In this document: piece by piece, positions 1-10,089 of the stretch
How the letters are laid out: the number at the start of each line of letters is the position of its first letter
Position numbering within the stretch: the stretch's first letter is position 1
Assembly (NCBI RefSeq): GCF_023701695.1
Contig: NZ_JAJOZC010000001.1
Coordinates: forward strand, 7,067,894-7,131,893
Direction of reading: 5' to 3'
From: Streptomyces sp. RKAG290
GTDB taxonomy: Bacteria; Actinomycetota; Actinomycetes; Streptomycetales; Streptomycetaceae
Length of the DNA stretch: 64,000 nucleotides
The notes under the pieces: model-generated
Told to the model about the DNA's origin: nothing
Seen by the model: only the letters and a program-made list of their open reading frames with translations
The model's database searches: none
Translations under genes and position numbers: made by a program

Positions 1-784
1 GAGCGTGCAGCCGCACGGCACGTCGGCCGCCCGCCTCGTCGCCGTATGGGGCCTCTCCGCGCTGCCCGCCCTCCTGCTGTCCGTCACCGTGCTGCACCGC
101 AGGACGGCGGGAACCCCGGTGCTGCTGAGGCCACTGCTGCGGCGTGGACACCTCGGCCGGCGGTTCGTCGTCGAGTTCGGGGTGGGCAACGCGACCAGTC
201 AGCTCTCCGTGCTCGGCCTCGGCGTGGTCGGCAACCCACTCGTCGTCGGGGCGCTGCGGGGCGCGACCACGCTCTTTGGCCCGCTGAACGTGCTGTTCAC
301 CTCGGCCACCGGCTTCGGCCCTCCGCTGCTGGGAAGGCTCGCCACCGACCGGCTCCGGGTGCGGGCCACCGCGGCCATGGCCGCGGTCCTGGCCGCGACC
401 GCCGCGGCCTGGGCCACCGTCCTCGCCCTGCTGCCCGGCTCGGTGGGCCGCCATCTGCTCGGCGACACCTGGCCCACGGCGGCGGCGCTCCTCCCGGCGA
501 CCGGCAGTCAGTACGCGGCGATGGCCGTCGGCACCTGCGGACTGCTGGCGCTGCGGCTGCTCGACCCGCGGACGACGCTCTCCATCCAGGTGGTCTTCTC
601 GCTCGCCGCGGTCGCCTTCCTGACCGGCGGTTACGTGCTCGGCGGCGTACCGGGCGCCGCCTGGGGCCTGTGCCTGGGCTCCGTCTGCAAGGCGATCGCC
701 ACCTGGACGCGGGTGGCACGGCTGGCCCGCCGGGGTGCGGAGCGGGCCCCGGTCAGCGCGACCGCTGTGCCTTCCGGTCCCTGA
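1..784 (+). CDS. Polysaccharide flippase (Wzx/MATE-like), C-terminal part
   Basis: The gene enters from the left edge in frame 2, so its 5' end is missing and only about 260 residues are visible. They form a series of hydrophobic segments separated by short Arg-rich loops, with a Gly/Ala-rich membrane composition typical of the C-terminal half of MOP-family polysaccharide exporters. I infer export of a lipid-linked repeat unit across the membrane, mainly because a Wzy-like polymerase and several glycosyltransferases follow. The stop lies 32 bases inside the 3' end of the convergent polymerase gene. No catalytic motif exists to confirm the family, so a general membrane transporter remains possible. 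Confidence 0.6.
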   Translation, partial: SVQPHGTSAARLVAVWGLSALPALLLSVTVLHRRTAGTPVLLRPLLRRGHLGRRFVVEFGVGNATSQLSVLGLGVVGNPLVVGALRGATTLFGPLNVLFTSATGFGPPLLGRLATDRLRVRATAAMAAVLAATAAAWATVLALLPGSVGRHLLGDTWPTAAALLPATGSQYAAMAVGTCGLLALRLLDPRTTLSIQVVFSLAAVAFLTGGYVLGGVPGAAWGLCLGSVCKAIATWTRVARLARRGAERAPVSATAVPSGP

Positions 785-2267
785 AGCTCGTGATCAGTGC
801 CAGGCACAGGGCCGCGATGGCCAGCTTCCCGGCCGCCTGCAACAGCGGGCCGCGCAGCAGGATGAAGGTGTACCCCGCGATCAGCGGGGCCGCGATGGCC
901 AGGACGCTGCCGGGTCCCGGACCCTCCCGGGTGACCGCTCGCGCGTACCGGCGGTCGGTGCGCGCGGCCGCGTAGCCGATCAGGGCCAGCCCGCCCATCA
1001 TGCCCGGGGCACCGAAGTCGACCCAGAACTCGGTCCACAGCGGAGCGGACAGGTTGGTCATGTTCATCCCCATCCACTGGCCGACGCGCACCCCGGTGTC
1101 CTCCGGCTTGCCGCTCCACGCCGCCCTCGGCACGAAGAAGAAGGCGGAGCCCGCCAGTTGCCGGCCGTAGGTGTGGCCGCGGGTGTCGACCCAGGAGATG
1201 GTGTTGGCGAACATGACCGTCTGGTCGTAGTCCTTGGTGGCCAGCGGCTCGAAGACCGATGACGACTGCACCGGCCGGTAGCCGGTGTCGTCGTAGCGGA
1301 ACCGGTCCGCGTACGGGAACAGCACCAGAGCCCCGATCACCCCCATGGCCAGCACCGAGCGGTACATCGCCGCGCTGCTCGGGAACGCCGTGAACAGCAG
1401 CGACACCAGCACGGTCAGGAACCAGTAACGGGCGTTGGAGATAGGGTTGTTCACGATCAGGTTCACGAGCGCCAGCGCGAACCAGACCAGCACGGTCGAC
1501 GGCGAGCGCCGGGCGCGGCGCGAGGTCACCATCCTCCGCGTGTAGAAGAGCAGCGCGAGCAGGGCGGGCACCGTACCGAACCCCTTGAGGAACGCGGAGC
1601 CCACATTGGACTCGCCGGTCGCCAGCCCGGTCTCCGCGACCGAGGCGCTGATCTCCTGCCGGCTGGAGAAGAAGACCGCGGGCCCGCCGAGCTTCAGCAC
1701 GTAGTAGCCGCTCGCCGCGAACGCGACCAGCACCAGCAGCCGCAGCCGGACCGGGTGCGCGGTGGCGGGGCCGTTGCTCCCGCGCGCGGTGGTGCGGCGC
1801 CGCAGCGGACGCCGGGACGCCAGCAGTGCCCCCAGGTCGAACGCGGCGCAGCCGACCAGGATCAGCGCGATCGCCGTCACCAGGTCGGAACGCGGCCCCA
1901 CCATGGGCGTCGGGGTCTGGCCGATGACGGCCTGGGCGAACGGGGCCACCCCCATCGCGATGTACACGAACATCCAGAAGACGCCCTGCAGCAGCCGGCG
2001 CCGGGTGGAGAGGATCATGGTGGCCAGCCGCGCACCCGAGTAGCACGTCAGCACCAGCTGCAGCCAGTACGCGGTGTCCCGGACCCCGGTGCCCGGCTGG
2101 GCGGCGATCAGTGCCGGCAGGAAGCAGACCAGGCCGAGAATGAGCGGCACGGACAGCGCCCGCGACAGCATCGCCCAGGACATGGGCTTGGCCGGCGGCT
2201 CGACCGGGTGACGCGGCCCGCTCTCCCGTACCAGCGTGGACGGCGTCACCCCGTGCACGGACGTCAT
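753..2267 (-). CDS. O-antigen/exopolysaccharide polymerase-like membrane protein
   Basis: A 504-residue protein with about ten hydrophobic segments and a large central polar loop (roughly residues 290-380), the architecture of Wzy-type polymerases and oligosaccharide repeat-unit polymerases. I chose the ATG at 2267 because a GGGGA Shine-Dalgarno lies seven bases upstream; an in-frame ATG ten codons earlier (2297) lacks one. The role inferred is polymerisation of lipid-linked repeat units outside the membrane. Wzy sequences are very divergent, so the call rests on topology and on neighbours: a flippase converging from the left and a divergently transcribed GT4 on the right, about 100 bases away. 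Confidence 0.6.
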   Translation of the reverse strand: MTSVHGVTPSTLVRESGPRHPVEPPAKPMSWAMLSRALSVPLILGLVCFLPALIAAQPGTGVRDTAYWLQLVLTCYSGARLATMILSTRRRLLQGVFWMFVYIAMGVAPFAQAVIGQTPTPMVGPRSDLVTAIALILVGCAAFDLGALLASRRPLRRRTTARGSNGPATAHPVRLRLLVLVAFAASGYYVLKLGGPAVFFSSRQEISASVAETGLATGESNVGSAFLKGFGTVPALLALLFYTRRMVTSRRARRSPSTVLVWFALALVNLIVNNPISNARYWFLTVLVSLLFTAFPSSAAMYRSVLAMGVIGALVLFPYADRFRYDDTGYRPVQSSSVFEPLATKDYDQTVMFANTISWVDTRGHTYGRQLAGSAFFFVPRAAWSGKPEDTGVRVGQWMGMNMTNLSAPLWTEFWVDFGAPGMMGGLALIGYAAARTDRRYARAVTREGPGPGSVLAIAAPLIAGYTFILLRGPLLQAAGKLAIAALCLALITSFRDRKAQRSR

Positions 2268-2371
2268 CTGTTCCCCGTTCCGTGAGCCTGTGAACACTCT
2301 AACGAATCAACCCACTTGAGGGGATGCGATGACTAGTCTGTGAACAGCTGCCGAGGGCGAGGGGAACCCTG

Positions 2372-3532
2372 GTGAAGATCCTGCACGTCGTCACACTGCA
2401 CACCCCGGACCACGCCTTCGGCGGTCCGACCCGGGTGGCCCTGAATCTCTCGAAGGTACAGCGCGCCGAAGGGGACGACGCCCGGATCATGGCGCTGGGC
2501 GACGGCTTCGACGGCCCACTGCCGCGCCAGGTGGAGGGGGTGCCCGTCCACCTCTTCCAAGCCCGCCATCTGCTGCCGATGTTCGAGGTCAGCGGCATCA
2601 CCTCGGCCGCGCTGCTGCTGGCCGCGCGCCGCATGATGCGCGGAGCCGACCTCGTCCATGTGCACCTGATGCGCGATCTGGTGACGCTGCCCGCCGCGCT
2701 GCTCGCGCTGGCCTCCGGCACACCGCTGGTGATCCAGACGCACGGCATGGTCGACCCGACCGAGAAGCGGGTGGCGCAGCTGACCGACCTGCTGGGCGTG
2801 CGGAAGGTCCTGCGCGGTGCGGACGCGGTGCTGCACCTCACCGAGACCGAGCGCGTCGACGTGAACGCCGTGGCGGCCCCCGTGCCGCTCACCCGGACCG
2901 TCCGCCTCGTCAACGGCGTGCGCCCGCAGGAGCACAAAGGCGAACGGGACCCCGAGCGGCCGCCGACGGTGCTCTTCCTCGCCCGGATACAGGAGCGCAA
3001 GCGCCCCGAGGACTTCGTGGCCGCCATGCCCGCGGTCCTGGCCGAGCACCCGGACGCCCGGTTCGTCCTGGCGGGCCCGGACACCGGCGCGCTCCCCGGC
3101 ACCCTCGAACTGGCCCGCAGGCTGGGTGTGCTGGACTCGCTCGACCAGGTGGGCCCGCTCGGTCACGAGGAGGTGCTGGCGGCCGGGAGACAGGCCGATG
3201 TGTACGTCCTGCCGTCGATCGAGGAACCCCTGGGTGTCTCGGTGCTCGAAGCGATGTCCGTCGCCACCCCCGTCGTCATCACCCGCACCTGCGGCCTCGG
3301 GCCCGACGTGGCGCGGGCCGGGGCGGGCCGGGTGATCGACAGCCGGGTCGGCGAGGACGCGGCCAACGCGCGCAAGGTCGCGGAGGCGGTCCTGGAGCTG
3401 CTGGAGCCGAAGGCCAACGCCGAAGCCGGACAGGCCGCCTGGGAACTGGTCAACGAGCACTTCACCATCGACGTCGTGACCCGGACGCTCCGGCGGACCT
3501 ACGAGGACGTGGTCCGCCGGAAGCGCCGGTGA
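2372..3532 (+). CDS. GT4-family glycosyltransferase
   Basis: A 386-residue GT-B glycosyltransferase starting at GTG 2372 behind a GAGGGGA ribosome-binding site. The N-terminal domain opens with the GGPTRVALNLS segment typical of family 4 enzymes. The C-terminal domain has the VLFLARIQERKRPEDF segment that begins the nucleotide-binding half and the E-x7-E motif (EEPLGVSVLEAM, about residue 288). It should add a sugar from an NDP donor to the growing lipid-linked repeat unit at the inner face of the membrane. Donor and linkage cannot be told from sequence. Its stop is separated by one base from the stop of the convergent GT2 gene. Confidence 0.85.
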   Translation: MKILHVVTLHTPDHAFGGPTRVALNLSKVQRAEGDDARIMALGDGFDGPLPRQVEGVPVHLFQARHLLPMFEVSGITSAALLLAARRMMRGADLVHVHLMRDLVTLPAALLALASGTPLVIQTHGMVDPTEKRVAQLTDLLGVRKVLRGADAVLHLTETERVDVNAVAAPVPLTRTVRLVNGVRPQEHKGERDPERPPTVLFLARIQERKRPEDFVAAMPAVLAEHPDARFVLAGPDTGALPGTLELARRLGVLDSLDQVGPLGHEEVLAAGRQADVYVLPSIEEPLGVSVLEAMSVATPVVITRTCGLGPDVARAGAGRVIDSRVGEDAANARKVAEAVLELLEPKANAEAGQAAWELVNEHFTIDVVTRTLRRTYEDVVRRKRR

Positions 3533-3533
3533 C

Positions 3534-4361
3534 TCAAGCAGCGGGCGCACCACGCGACTTGAGGGCGATCTGCCACCGGTAGAAGCTCATCGCCAGGGCG
3601 AAGTCGAGGCCCGCCCGACCGTCCAGGAAGCCCCGCCGGTAGACGTACATGTACGCGAAGGACACCAGCGGCTTGAACGGCGCCTTGTGGAACAGCTGCC
3701 CCTGGCGGGACTTGACCCGGCGCACCTGCTCCTTGACCTCGGGGTGGTGCTCCAGCCACGCCTCCCAGTCCGAGTACCGGTTGTGGCGCTCGAACCAGGC
3801 GGTAACCGGGTCGAGATCCTGGTGCTCGATCGGATTGCGCAGCGAGCCGGCGGTGTCCGCGACCGGCTGGTAGTGGCCCTCGACCTCGCCGATGCCGGGG
3901 GCGTCCAGGTCACCCACCTCCGGGTACCGGCTGCGGGTGCGGTCGGTGAGTGACCGCTTGCGAATGGTGTATCCGTGCCGCAGCCGCTTCCCCGAGAACC
4001 AGTACCCCAGCGGTATGTCGTACGCGGCCGGCTTCGGGGCGGACGGGTCGGCGAAGACCTGACGGAGCTCGGCCAGCAGGCCGGGGCTCAGCCGTTCGTC
4101 GCCGTCGAGCAGCAGGATCCAGTCCAGGTCCGTGCGGACATGGTCCAGGCACCACTGCTTCTTCCGGGGATGACCGCCGTCCCAGGTGTACATGACGACC
4201 TCGGCACCGCACTCCGCGGCGATCTTCGCCGTGTCGTCCGTGCTGTGCGAGTCGACCACGACGACCGCCTCGAAGTGGCCGAGGACCGACTTCACCGCCT
4301 CGGCGATGTTGAGCCCCTCGTTCTTCGTCGGGATCGCCACGGCTATCGGCAGCTTGCTCAT
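3534..4361 (-). CDS. GT2-family glycosyltransferase (WaaE/KdtX-like)
   Basis: A 275-residue GT-A enzyme. It has the N-terminal IPTKNEG and VVDSHSTDDT segments that bind the nucleotide sugar, and LLDGDERL (about residue 90) as the acidic metal-binding motif. The GGHPRKKQWCLDH segment resembles the KdtX/WaaE group of lipopolysaccharide core glucosyltransferases. Its ATG at 4361 shares a four-base ATGA overlap with the stop of the upstream lipoprotein gene and has a GGAG site seven bases upstream. It is therefore the last gene of the gmd operon. The acceptor is presumably the polysaccharide repeat unit, by context. Confidence 0.85.
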   Translation of the reverse strand: MSKLPIAVAIPTKNEGLNIAEAVKSVLGHFEAVVVVDSHSTDDTAKIAAECGAEVVMYTWDGGHPRKKQWCLDHVRTDLDWILLLDGDERLSPGLLAELRQVFADPSAPKPAAYDIPLGYWFSGKRLRHGYTIRKRSLTDRTRSRYPEVGDLDAPGIGEVEGHYQPVADTAGSLRNPIEHQDLDPVTAWFERHNRYSDWEAWLEHHPEVKEQVRRVKSRQGQLFHKAPFKPLVSFAYMYVYRRGFLDGRAGLDFALAMSFYRWQIALKSRGAPAA

Positions 4362-5055
4362 CCGTTGTCTCCTTCGGGCAGCCAGGCGTAGCAGCCTGTG
4401 GAGGTGAAGGCGAGGGCGGCCTTCGGGATCGTGACGGCGGTGCGCTTCCCGTCGTCGGAGGAATCCGACGCCAGGTCCTTGCCGTTCGCCCCGGTGATCT
4501 GCCAGCTGCAGTTCTTGGTGGGCGTGACGTCGCGGTAGCGGCCGGGCCGGAGCTGCTTGCCCTTGTACGTGCCGTCGGCGTACCCGCGGGAGGCCTGGGC
4601 GACGAGGTCCTTGTGCTGGGTGCACAGGTGCGCGACGGCGGGCTTCGCGTCGGCGATCTCGCCCGTGGTCACGGCGCCGACCGCGGTGTCGCGGTCGACC
4701 TTGACCAGGTAGGTGAGCCGGTCGCAGGTCTCCTGTCCGGTCTGGAGAACCGCGGCCGGGTCCATGCCCTTGGGCACCCGGTCGACCAGATACTCCTTCT
4801 GCTTCTTCGTGAACGTGCCCGTGACCGGAGTCAGTTGGTCGGTCGGCGTCTTCGGTGGCTCACTGGAGCGCGATGTCTGCGGGCCGGCCTCGGCGGAGCC
4901 GTCCGGCTCGGCGGGCGCACCGGCCTCGGGCCCGAGGAGGCCGCCGGTCCGGCGCCGCGCGCCTTCTCCTTGCCTCCGTCGGAGGACGAGCCGCAGGCGG
5001 CCAGCGCCGCCGTCAGTGTGATGACGGCGGCGCCGGCCAGGAACGGATACCTCAT
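4358..5055 (-). CDS. Lipoprotein of the polysaccharide operon (frameshifted)
   Basis: Reading from ATG 5055 gives a clean lipoprotein signal, MRYPFLAG...LAACGSSSDGG, with the lipobox Cys near residue 21. That frame soon turns into Arg/Pro-rich nonsense, while the -1 frame carries a coherent 170-residue domain to the stop at 4358. Adding one base in the GGGCCC run at 4928-4933 joins the two and makes the gene 233 codons long. The C-terminal domain has spaced Cys residues (ETCDRLTY, HLCTQH, KNCSWQ, TGCYAW); I do not recognise a named family. Both ends overlap neighbours by four bases (LamG stop upstream, GT2 start downstream), which supports a single real gene. Confidence 0.7.
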
Positions 5056-7309
5056 CCACCGGTCCTCAGGGCGTAGTGGGCACTGACCGTGGACGCGGAC
5101 AGCGCGGTCGGGTACACCGCTGTCTCGTCGATCTGCCCGGCGAAGAAGTCGCTCGTCGGACGGTTGGGCCAGCTGGCGAGGTTGTCCCCGCCGACCCGCC
5201 AGTAGCCGGGGTAGCTCTCGTTGCCCGTGTACAGCGGGTTCCAGGCGCGGAGCTGACCGTCCACGTACAGGGCCATCCCGCCGGTGCCCTGGGTGGCGAC
5301 GACATGGTGCCAGGCGCCGTCGTTGTAGGCGGCCGGAGTGGTGACGGTCCGGGTGTTGCCGTCGTACACCCCGAAGGACAGCCGCCCGTTGTTGAGCATG
5401 TAGACGTGCTTGTCGTACTGGCCGCTGTTCTCCATGGTCATGTTGCCGAACCCGATGATCTTGCCTCCCCGGGTGGTCGTCGTCTTGATCCACGACTCGA
5501 CCGAGAACCTGGTGGGCTGGTCGTGGCGCCGGTTGCTGTACGCGTACTGGGTCGACCCGTTGAAGCCGATGGCGGTCGAGGGACCGGAGACGGCGGCCGG
5601 GGTCTGCCGGTAGGAGGGCGAGTTGCGCAGGAAGCCGTTGTCCAGCCCGGCCCCCGCGTCGGCCGCGAAGGTGGACGTGCCCTCGTCGTAGCGCCAGTAC
5701 AGGGTGGCCCCGTCGGAGAGCACCCGGGCTGGGTAGCTCTCGGCCGCGGCGGCCACGGTCGCGGTCACCGCCGGGACTTGGCGCTGGTGTTGGTGCCGTC
5801 GCTCGCGCTGATCCGGTACGTGTGGGTCTCGCCCGGTGCGACGTCGGTGTCGGTCCAGCGCAGCTGCGGGCGGTCCCAGAACACGGAGTCACCCGTCGTG
5901 GTGTGGACGGGAGTGGTCGCCCCGTCCCGGTAGATCCGGTAGGTGAGCTTCCCGTCGTCCGTGTCGAAGCTCGTCTGCCAGTTGACGTCCACCTTGTCCG
6001 CGGCGACCGTGGAGACGCTGACGTTGGGCACCCAGGGCGCCCCGGTGTCCGGACCGTCGGCGAACCGGGTCAGCCCCTGCTGCGGGGAGCTGTTGACGGT
6101 GGTGAACTCGCCGCCCACCCACAGGTAGTGATGGCCGCCCTTGTCGGTCTGCGCCATCACCCGCGGGCCGACCGGCTCGCCGATCCCGTCGTTGGTGTCC
6201 GGGAACCACGGCAGCAGCTTGGGGTCGCTGACGGACTGTGCCAGCAGATGCTTGCGCGGCTGGTCGGGGAACTCGCCCATCGAGGCGCAGTCATGCGCGT
6301 GACTGCCGCTGTAGAGGACCCCGTCGTGCACCAGGATGGCCTGGGTGGCGCCGAGGCAGGTGTCTCGCCACACCTGCTGGAAGGTGGCCAGGTCCAGCGC
6401 GATCCGGCCGTCGAAGACACCGCCTCCGGTGCCCTCGTTGGCGGTGTAGAACTGGGTGCCGTCCGTGGTGAGGTCCTGCACCGTGGAGGTGTTCGGGATG
6501 AAGCCCGGATAGCTCTTGTCCAGGGCGCCCGTCGTCGCGTCCACCACCGCGAGCGCGTGCGACGTGGTGCCGTTGACCGTGAAGAAGTCACCGCCGATCA
6601 GCACGTGCTGCCCGTCGGGCGTGACCTCGACGGCCCGGCCCACCTCGTCGGTGTTGGCCGTCCACGGCTTCAGCGCGGCGCCCGTGGTGACCGCCGCGAA
6701 CTTGTTCCGGGTCTGCCCCGCGACACTGTTGAAGTCGCCGCCGAGATAGACCGTGTCCTCGGTGACGGCCAGGGCCCGGACGGTCGCGGAGACGGCAACC
6801 TTGAAGTTCGTGCGCGGGGTGCAGGTCGCGGTGTCGATGGCCGCGATGTTGCTCACCCCGACGCCGTTCACCGAACCGAACTGGCCGCCCGCGTACAGGG
6901 TGTCGCCGTCCGGGGACAGCACGAGGGACCGCACGGTCGCGGTGCCGGAGGAGAGCGTGAACGACAGGCTGCAGCCGGTCGGCGCCCCGGTCGCGGCGTC
7001 GAACGCGGCGAAGTTCACCGCGGGCTGTTCGGACGTCCCGGCAGGCGCGTCCGGCGGCCGTACGGTGGAGAAGGTGCCGCCCGCGTAGACGACGCCGTCG
7101 TCCGTCGCGGCCATCGACCAGACGATGCCGTTGGTCTGCCAGGTGGAGAGGTCGTCCGCGGTCAGCGAGACCGGCGGGGTGAGGGCCGCGGCAGGGGAAC
7201 CCCCGGCAGCGGCGGCGCTCAGGGCCCCGGCGAGCAGGCAGAGCGCCGCGGCCGCGGCGCGTACCCGGCCGGGGACACCGGGTCTGCGCCCCGTACTTGC
7301 GTTCATCAT
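5052..7309 (-). CDS. Secreted beta-propeller/FN3/LamG protein, paralogue 2 (frameshifted)
   Basis: Starts with tandem ATGs (7309, 7306) behind GGAGCTGA. The signal peptide ends near PAAALTPP, followed by about 400 residues of beta-propeller repeats with recurring VYAGGTF / LYAGGQFGSVNG / YLGGDFNSV strands. A fibronectin III-like domain follows (about 420-510) and then a LamG/concanavalin-like domain. The frame breaks at 5765 (stop TGA) and resumes from GTG 5768. One extra base in the GGG at 5773-5775 gives a 752-residue protein that aligns without a break with the neighbouring paralogue. A genuine split with GTGA translational coupling is the alternative. It is exported and may act at the cell surface together with the polysaccharide. 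It lacks the C-terminal DNRLRE-like domain of its paralogue. Confidence 0.75.
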
Positions 7310-10089
7310 TCAGCTCCGAAGGTGAGAACGAGCTGCGGCCGGTAGGCCGCGGTTGCGACCTCGCCCGACCAGATGCGGAGACTGTCCGTCCCGCTGCTGG
7401 TGAGGGCGAGTGAGTAGGCGGAGCCCAGGGCCCCGCCGAGTGCCGGCGCGTTCAGCTCCACCGAGTAGTCCGTGGAGACGGCGGTCGCGCCGGAGATGGT
7501 CCCCAGCACCGTCGTGGCGAGCGACGGCCGGGTGCTGTAGGTGACCGCCGACTCGGTCCACGCGCCGGTGACCGGCACGAGGGTGTGGCTGTCGGCCGAG
7601 CCCGCCGTGGAGTCCGACGAGGTACGGAAGGTGAGCCGGGCGCTCTTGAGTTCCTGCCCGGCCGGTGCGACGGGCAGCGGGTAGCGGAGGTAGCTCAGGT
7701 AGGGCGTGGCGCCCCGGGACGCGAGCTGGCTGTCGTCGTAGGTGGTGTTCGCCGCCACGCCGTTGACGTACGCGTCCTCGGCCGGCTGCAGGGAGACCGT
7801 GGTCTCCCCGGGACCCGAGGGGGTGTCCGCCAGATCGTGGTGCGCGGCGACCTGTGCCGCGGTCAGCACCGAGGGGTACACGGCCGTCTCGTCGACCTGG
7901 CCGGCGAAGTAGGTGCTCGTGGGGCGGTTCGGCCAGGCGTTGGACATGGCGTCCCCGCCGACCCGCCAGTATCCGTTGTACGACCGGTTCCCGGCCGTGG
8001 CGTCGGAGCCGACGGACACGCCGTCCACGTACAGCCGCATACCGGACGGTCCCTGGGTGGCCACCGCGTGGTGCCAGGCGTTGTCGTTGTAGGAGGCGGC
8101 CGAGGTGACGGTCGGACGGCCGGCGGTGCTGCCCACCTGGACACCGAAGGCGAGGCGCCCGTTGTCGGTGAGATAGAGGAGCTTGTCGGAGATCCCGCTG
8201 GTGTGCCCCTGCGCGGTGCCGATGTTGCTGCCGAATCCGACGATCCGGCCGCCGCGGGCCGTGTTCGTGCGGAACCAGGTCTCGATGGAGTACGGGGTCG
8301 GTGACGTGTAGTGGTGCAGCCGGTCGCTGTAGACGTACTCGTCGGTGCCGTTGAGGGTGAGCGCCGCGGACCCGGCCACGGCGGACGGCGCCGCACGGTA
8401 GGACGGGGTGTTCATGTACACGCCGCCGTCCTGGCTGTCCGAGGCGTCCGCGGCGAACGCGCCGCCCGCCTCGTCGTAGCGCCAGTACAGCTCCGCCCCG
8501 TCGGCCAGCACCCGCTGCGCGTACGGACCGGACGAGCCGGCCGCGGTGACGGAGGCATTGGCGGAGAGTGCGCTCGTGTTGGTGCCGTCGCTCGCCGTGA
8601 TCCGGTACGAGTAGCTGCGCCCCGCCACGACGTCGGTGTCGGTGAACGTCAGCTGGGGCCGGCTGAAGAAGAGCGAGGAGCCGGTCGTGGTGTACACCGG
8701 GGTCGAGCCGCCGTTGCGGTAGACCCGGTAGGTGAGCAGGCTGTCGTCCAGGTCCAGGCTCGAACGCCAGCTGACCCTCACCTCACCGGCCCGTGGCGCG
8801 GAGAGGCTCACCGCGGGGGCGGCGGGCGCCCCGGTGTCCGGGGTACCGGCGAACCGGGTCAGTGCCTGCTGCGCGACCCCGTTGACCGTGGTGAACTCGC
8901 CGCCCACCCAGAGGAAGTCGCGGCCGCCCCGGGAAGACACCGTCAGGGCGCGCGGCCCCACGGGCTCACCGATGCCGTCATTGGTGTCCGGGAGCCAGCC
9001 CAGCATGGCCGGATCGTCTACCGACTGCGCGGTGAGGTGCTTGCGGACCTGGTTGGGGAACCCGCCCATGGTGGAGCAGTCATGGACGTGGCTCGCCGCG
9101 TACAGCACTCCCTGATAGACCCGCAGGGCCTGCGTGGCGCCCTGGCAGGTGTCGCGCCAGCGCTGGTCGAACGTGTCGAGCCCCATCGCGAGCCGGCCGT
9201 CGAAGGAGTTGCCGCCGGCCCCCTCGCCGCCCACGTACCAGCCGTCGGACGCGGGGTCGGTGATGATGTTCTTGATCACGGCGGTCGACGGGATGAAGTT
9301 GCCGGTGTAGGCGCGGGTCGGCGCACCCGAGCCGGCGGCGGTCACCGCGAGGGCGTGCGAGCTCACCCCGCCCACGGTGAAGAAGTCACCGCCGATCAGC
9401 ACGTGCTGCCCGTCCGGGGTGACCTTCAGCGTCCTGCCCGGACGGTCGGCGTCCGGGTTCCAGCCGGTGACCGCACCGGCGGCCGTGACCGCGCCGAAGA
9501 ACCGGCGCGTCTGGCCGTTGATGCTCTGGAAGTCGCCGCCGGCGTGGACCGTCCCGTCGGCCGCCACGTCGAGCGCCCGCACGGTCGCGCCGAAGTTCGG
9601 GGCGAACCCCGGACGCAGCGTGCAGGTGGCCGTGTTGATGGCCACCAGGCCGTTGGCCCCGGTCCCGTTGACCGCGTTGAAGTAGCCCCCCGCGTACAGC
9701 GTCGACCTGTCGGGGGAGACCGCGAGCGCCCGCACGGTCGCGGTGCCGCTGCTCCGGGTGAAGGAGAGCGAGCAGCCGGTGGGCGCACCGGTGGCCGCGT
9801 CGAACGCGGCGAAGTTGACCGCGGAGGTGGTGTTGCTGCCCGCGGGCGATCCGGCCGGCCGGACGTTGCTGAAGGTGCCGCCCGCGTAGACGACCCCGTT
9901 CGCCTCGGCGAGCGACCAGACGATGCCGTTCGTCTGGTAGGTGGAGAGGTTGTCGGCGGTGAAGCCGACGGGCGGAGTCAGTGCGAGGGCCGGGGGAGCG
10001 GTGACCGCGGAAGCGGTGAGCACCCCGGCCGTGAGCGAGAGGACGGCGGCGAACACCGAGCCGCGGCCAGGGCCTCTCGTTCGGATCAT
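7306..10089 (-). CDS. Secreted beta-propeller/FN3/LamG/DNRLRE surface protein, paralogue 1
   Basis: From ATG 10089 the 927-residue product opens with a textbook signal peptide (MIRTRGPGRG, then a hydrophobic core, then ALALTPP). Next come about 400 residues of YAGGxF-type beta-propeller repeats, an FN3 domain (SYSYRITASDGTNTS), a LamG domain (ELYWRYDEAGG ... NAWHHAVATQ) and a C-terminal DNRLRE-like domain (about 760-927; EDAYVNG, LTFRTSSDST). The reading frame extends upstream to ATG 10257, which overlaps the gmd stop as ATGA and would add 56 residues. Nearly all of those are encoded by a palindromic repeat element, so the original start may be 10257 with the element inserted behind it. Its stop overlaps the start of the next paralogue. 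Function unknown; probably a wall- or capsule-associated adhesin-like protein. Confidence 0.8.
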   Translation of the reverse strand: MIRTRGPGRGSVFAAVLSLTAGVLTASAVTAPPALALTPPVGFTADNLSTYQTNGIVWSLAEANGVVYAGGTFSNVRPAGSPAGSNTTSAVNFAAFDAATGAPTGCSLSFTRSSGTATVRALAVSPDRSTLYAGGYFNAVNGTGANGLVAINTATCTLRPGFAPNFGATVRALDVAADGTVHAGGDFQSINGQTRRFFGAVTAAGAVTGWNPDADRPGRTLKVTPDGQHVLIGGDFFTVGGVSSHALAVTAAGSGAPTRAYTGNFIPSTAVIKNIITDPASDGWYVGGEGAGGNSFDGRLAMGLDTFDQRWRDTCQGATQALRVYQGVLYAASHVHDCSTMGGFPNQVRKHLTAQSVDDPAMLGWLPDTNDGIGEPVGPRALTVSSRGGRDFLWVGGEFTTVNGVAQQALTRFAGTPDTGAPAAPAVSLSAPRAGEVRVSWRSSLDLDDSLLTYRVYRNGGSTPVYTTTGSSLFFSRPQLTFTDTDVVAGRSYSYRITASDGTNTSALSANASVTAAGSSGPYAQRVLADGAELYWRYDEAGGAFAADASDSQDGGVYMNTPSYRAAPSAVAGSAALTLNGTDEYVYSDRLHHYTSPTPYSIETWFRTNTARGGRIVGFGSNIGTAQGHTSGISDKLLYLTDNGRLAFGVQVGSTAGRPTVTSAASYNDNAWHHAVATQGPSGMRLYVDGVSVGSDATAGNRSYNGYWRVGGDAMSNAWPNRPTSTYFAGQVDETAVYPSVLTAAQVAAHHDLADTPSGPGETTVSLQPAEDAYVNGVAANTTYDDSQLASRGATPYLSYLRYPLPVAPAGQELKSARLTFRTSSDSTAGSADSHTLVPVTGAWTESAVTYSTRPSLATTVLGTISGATAVSTDYSVELNAPALGGALGSAYSLALTSSGTDSLRIWSGEVATAAYRPQLVLTFGAE

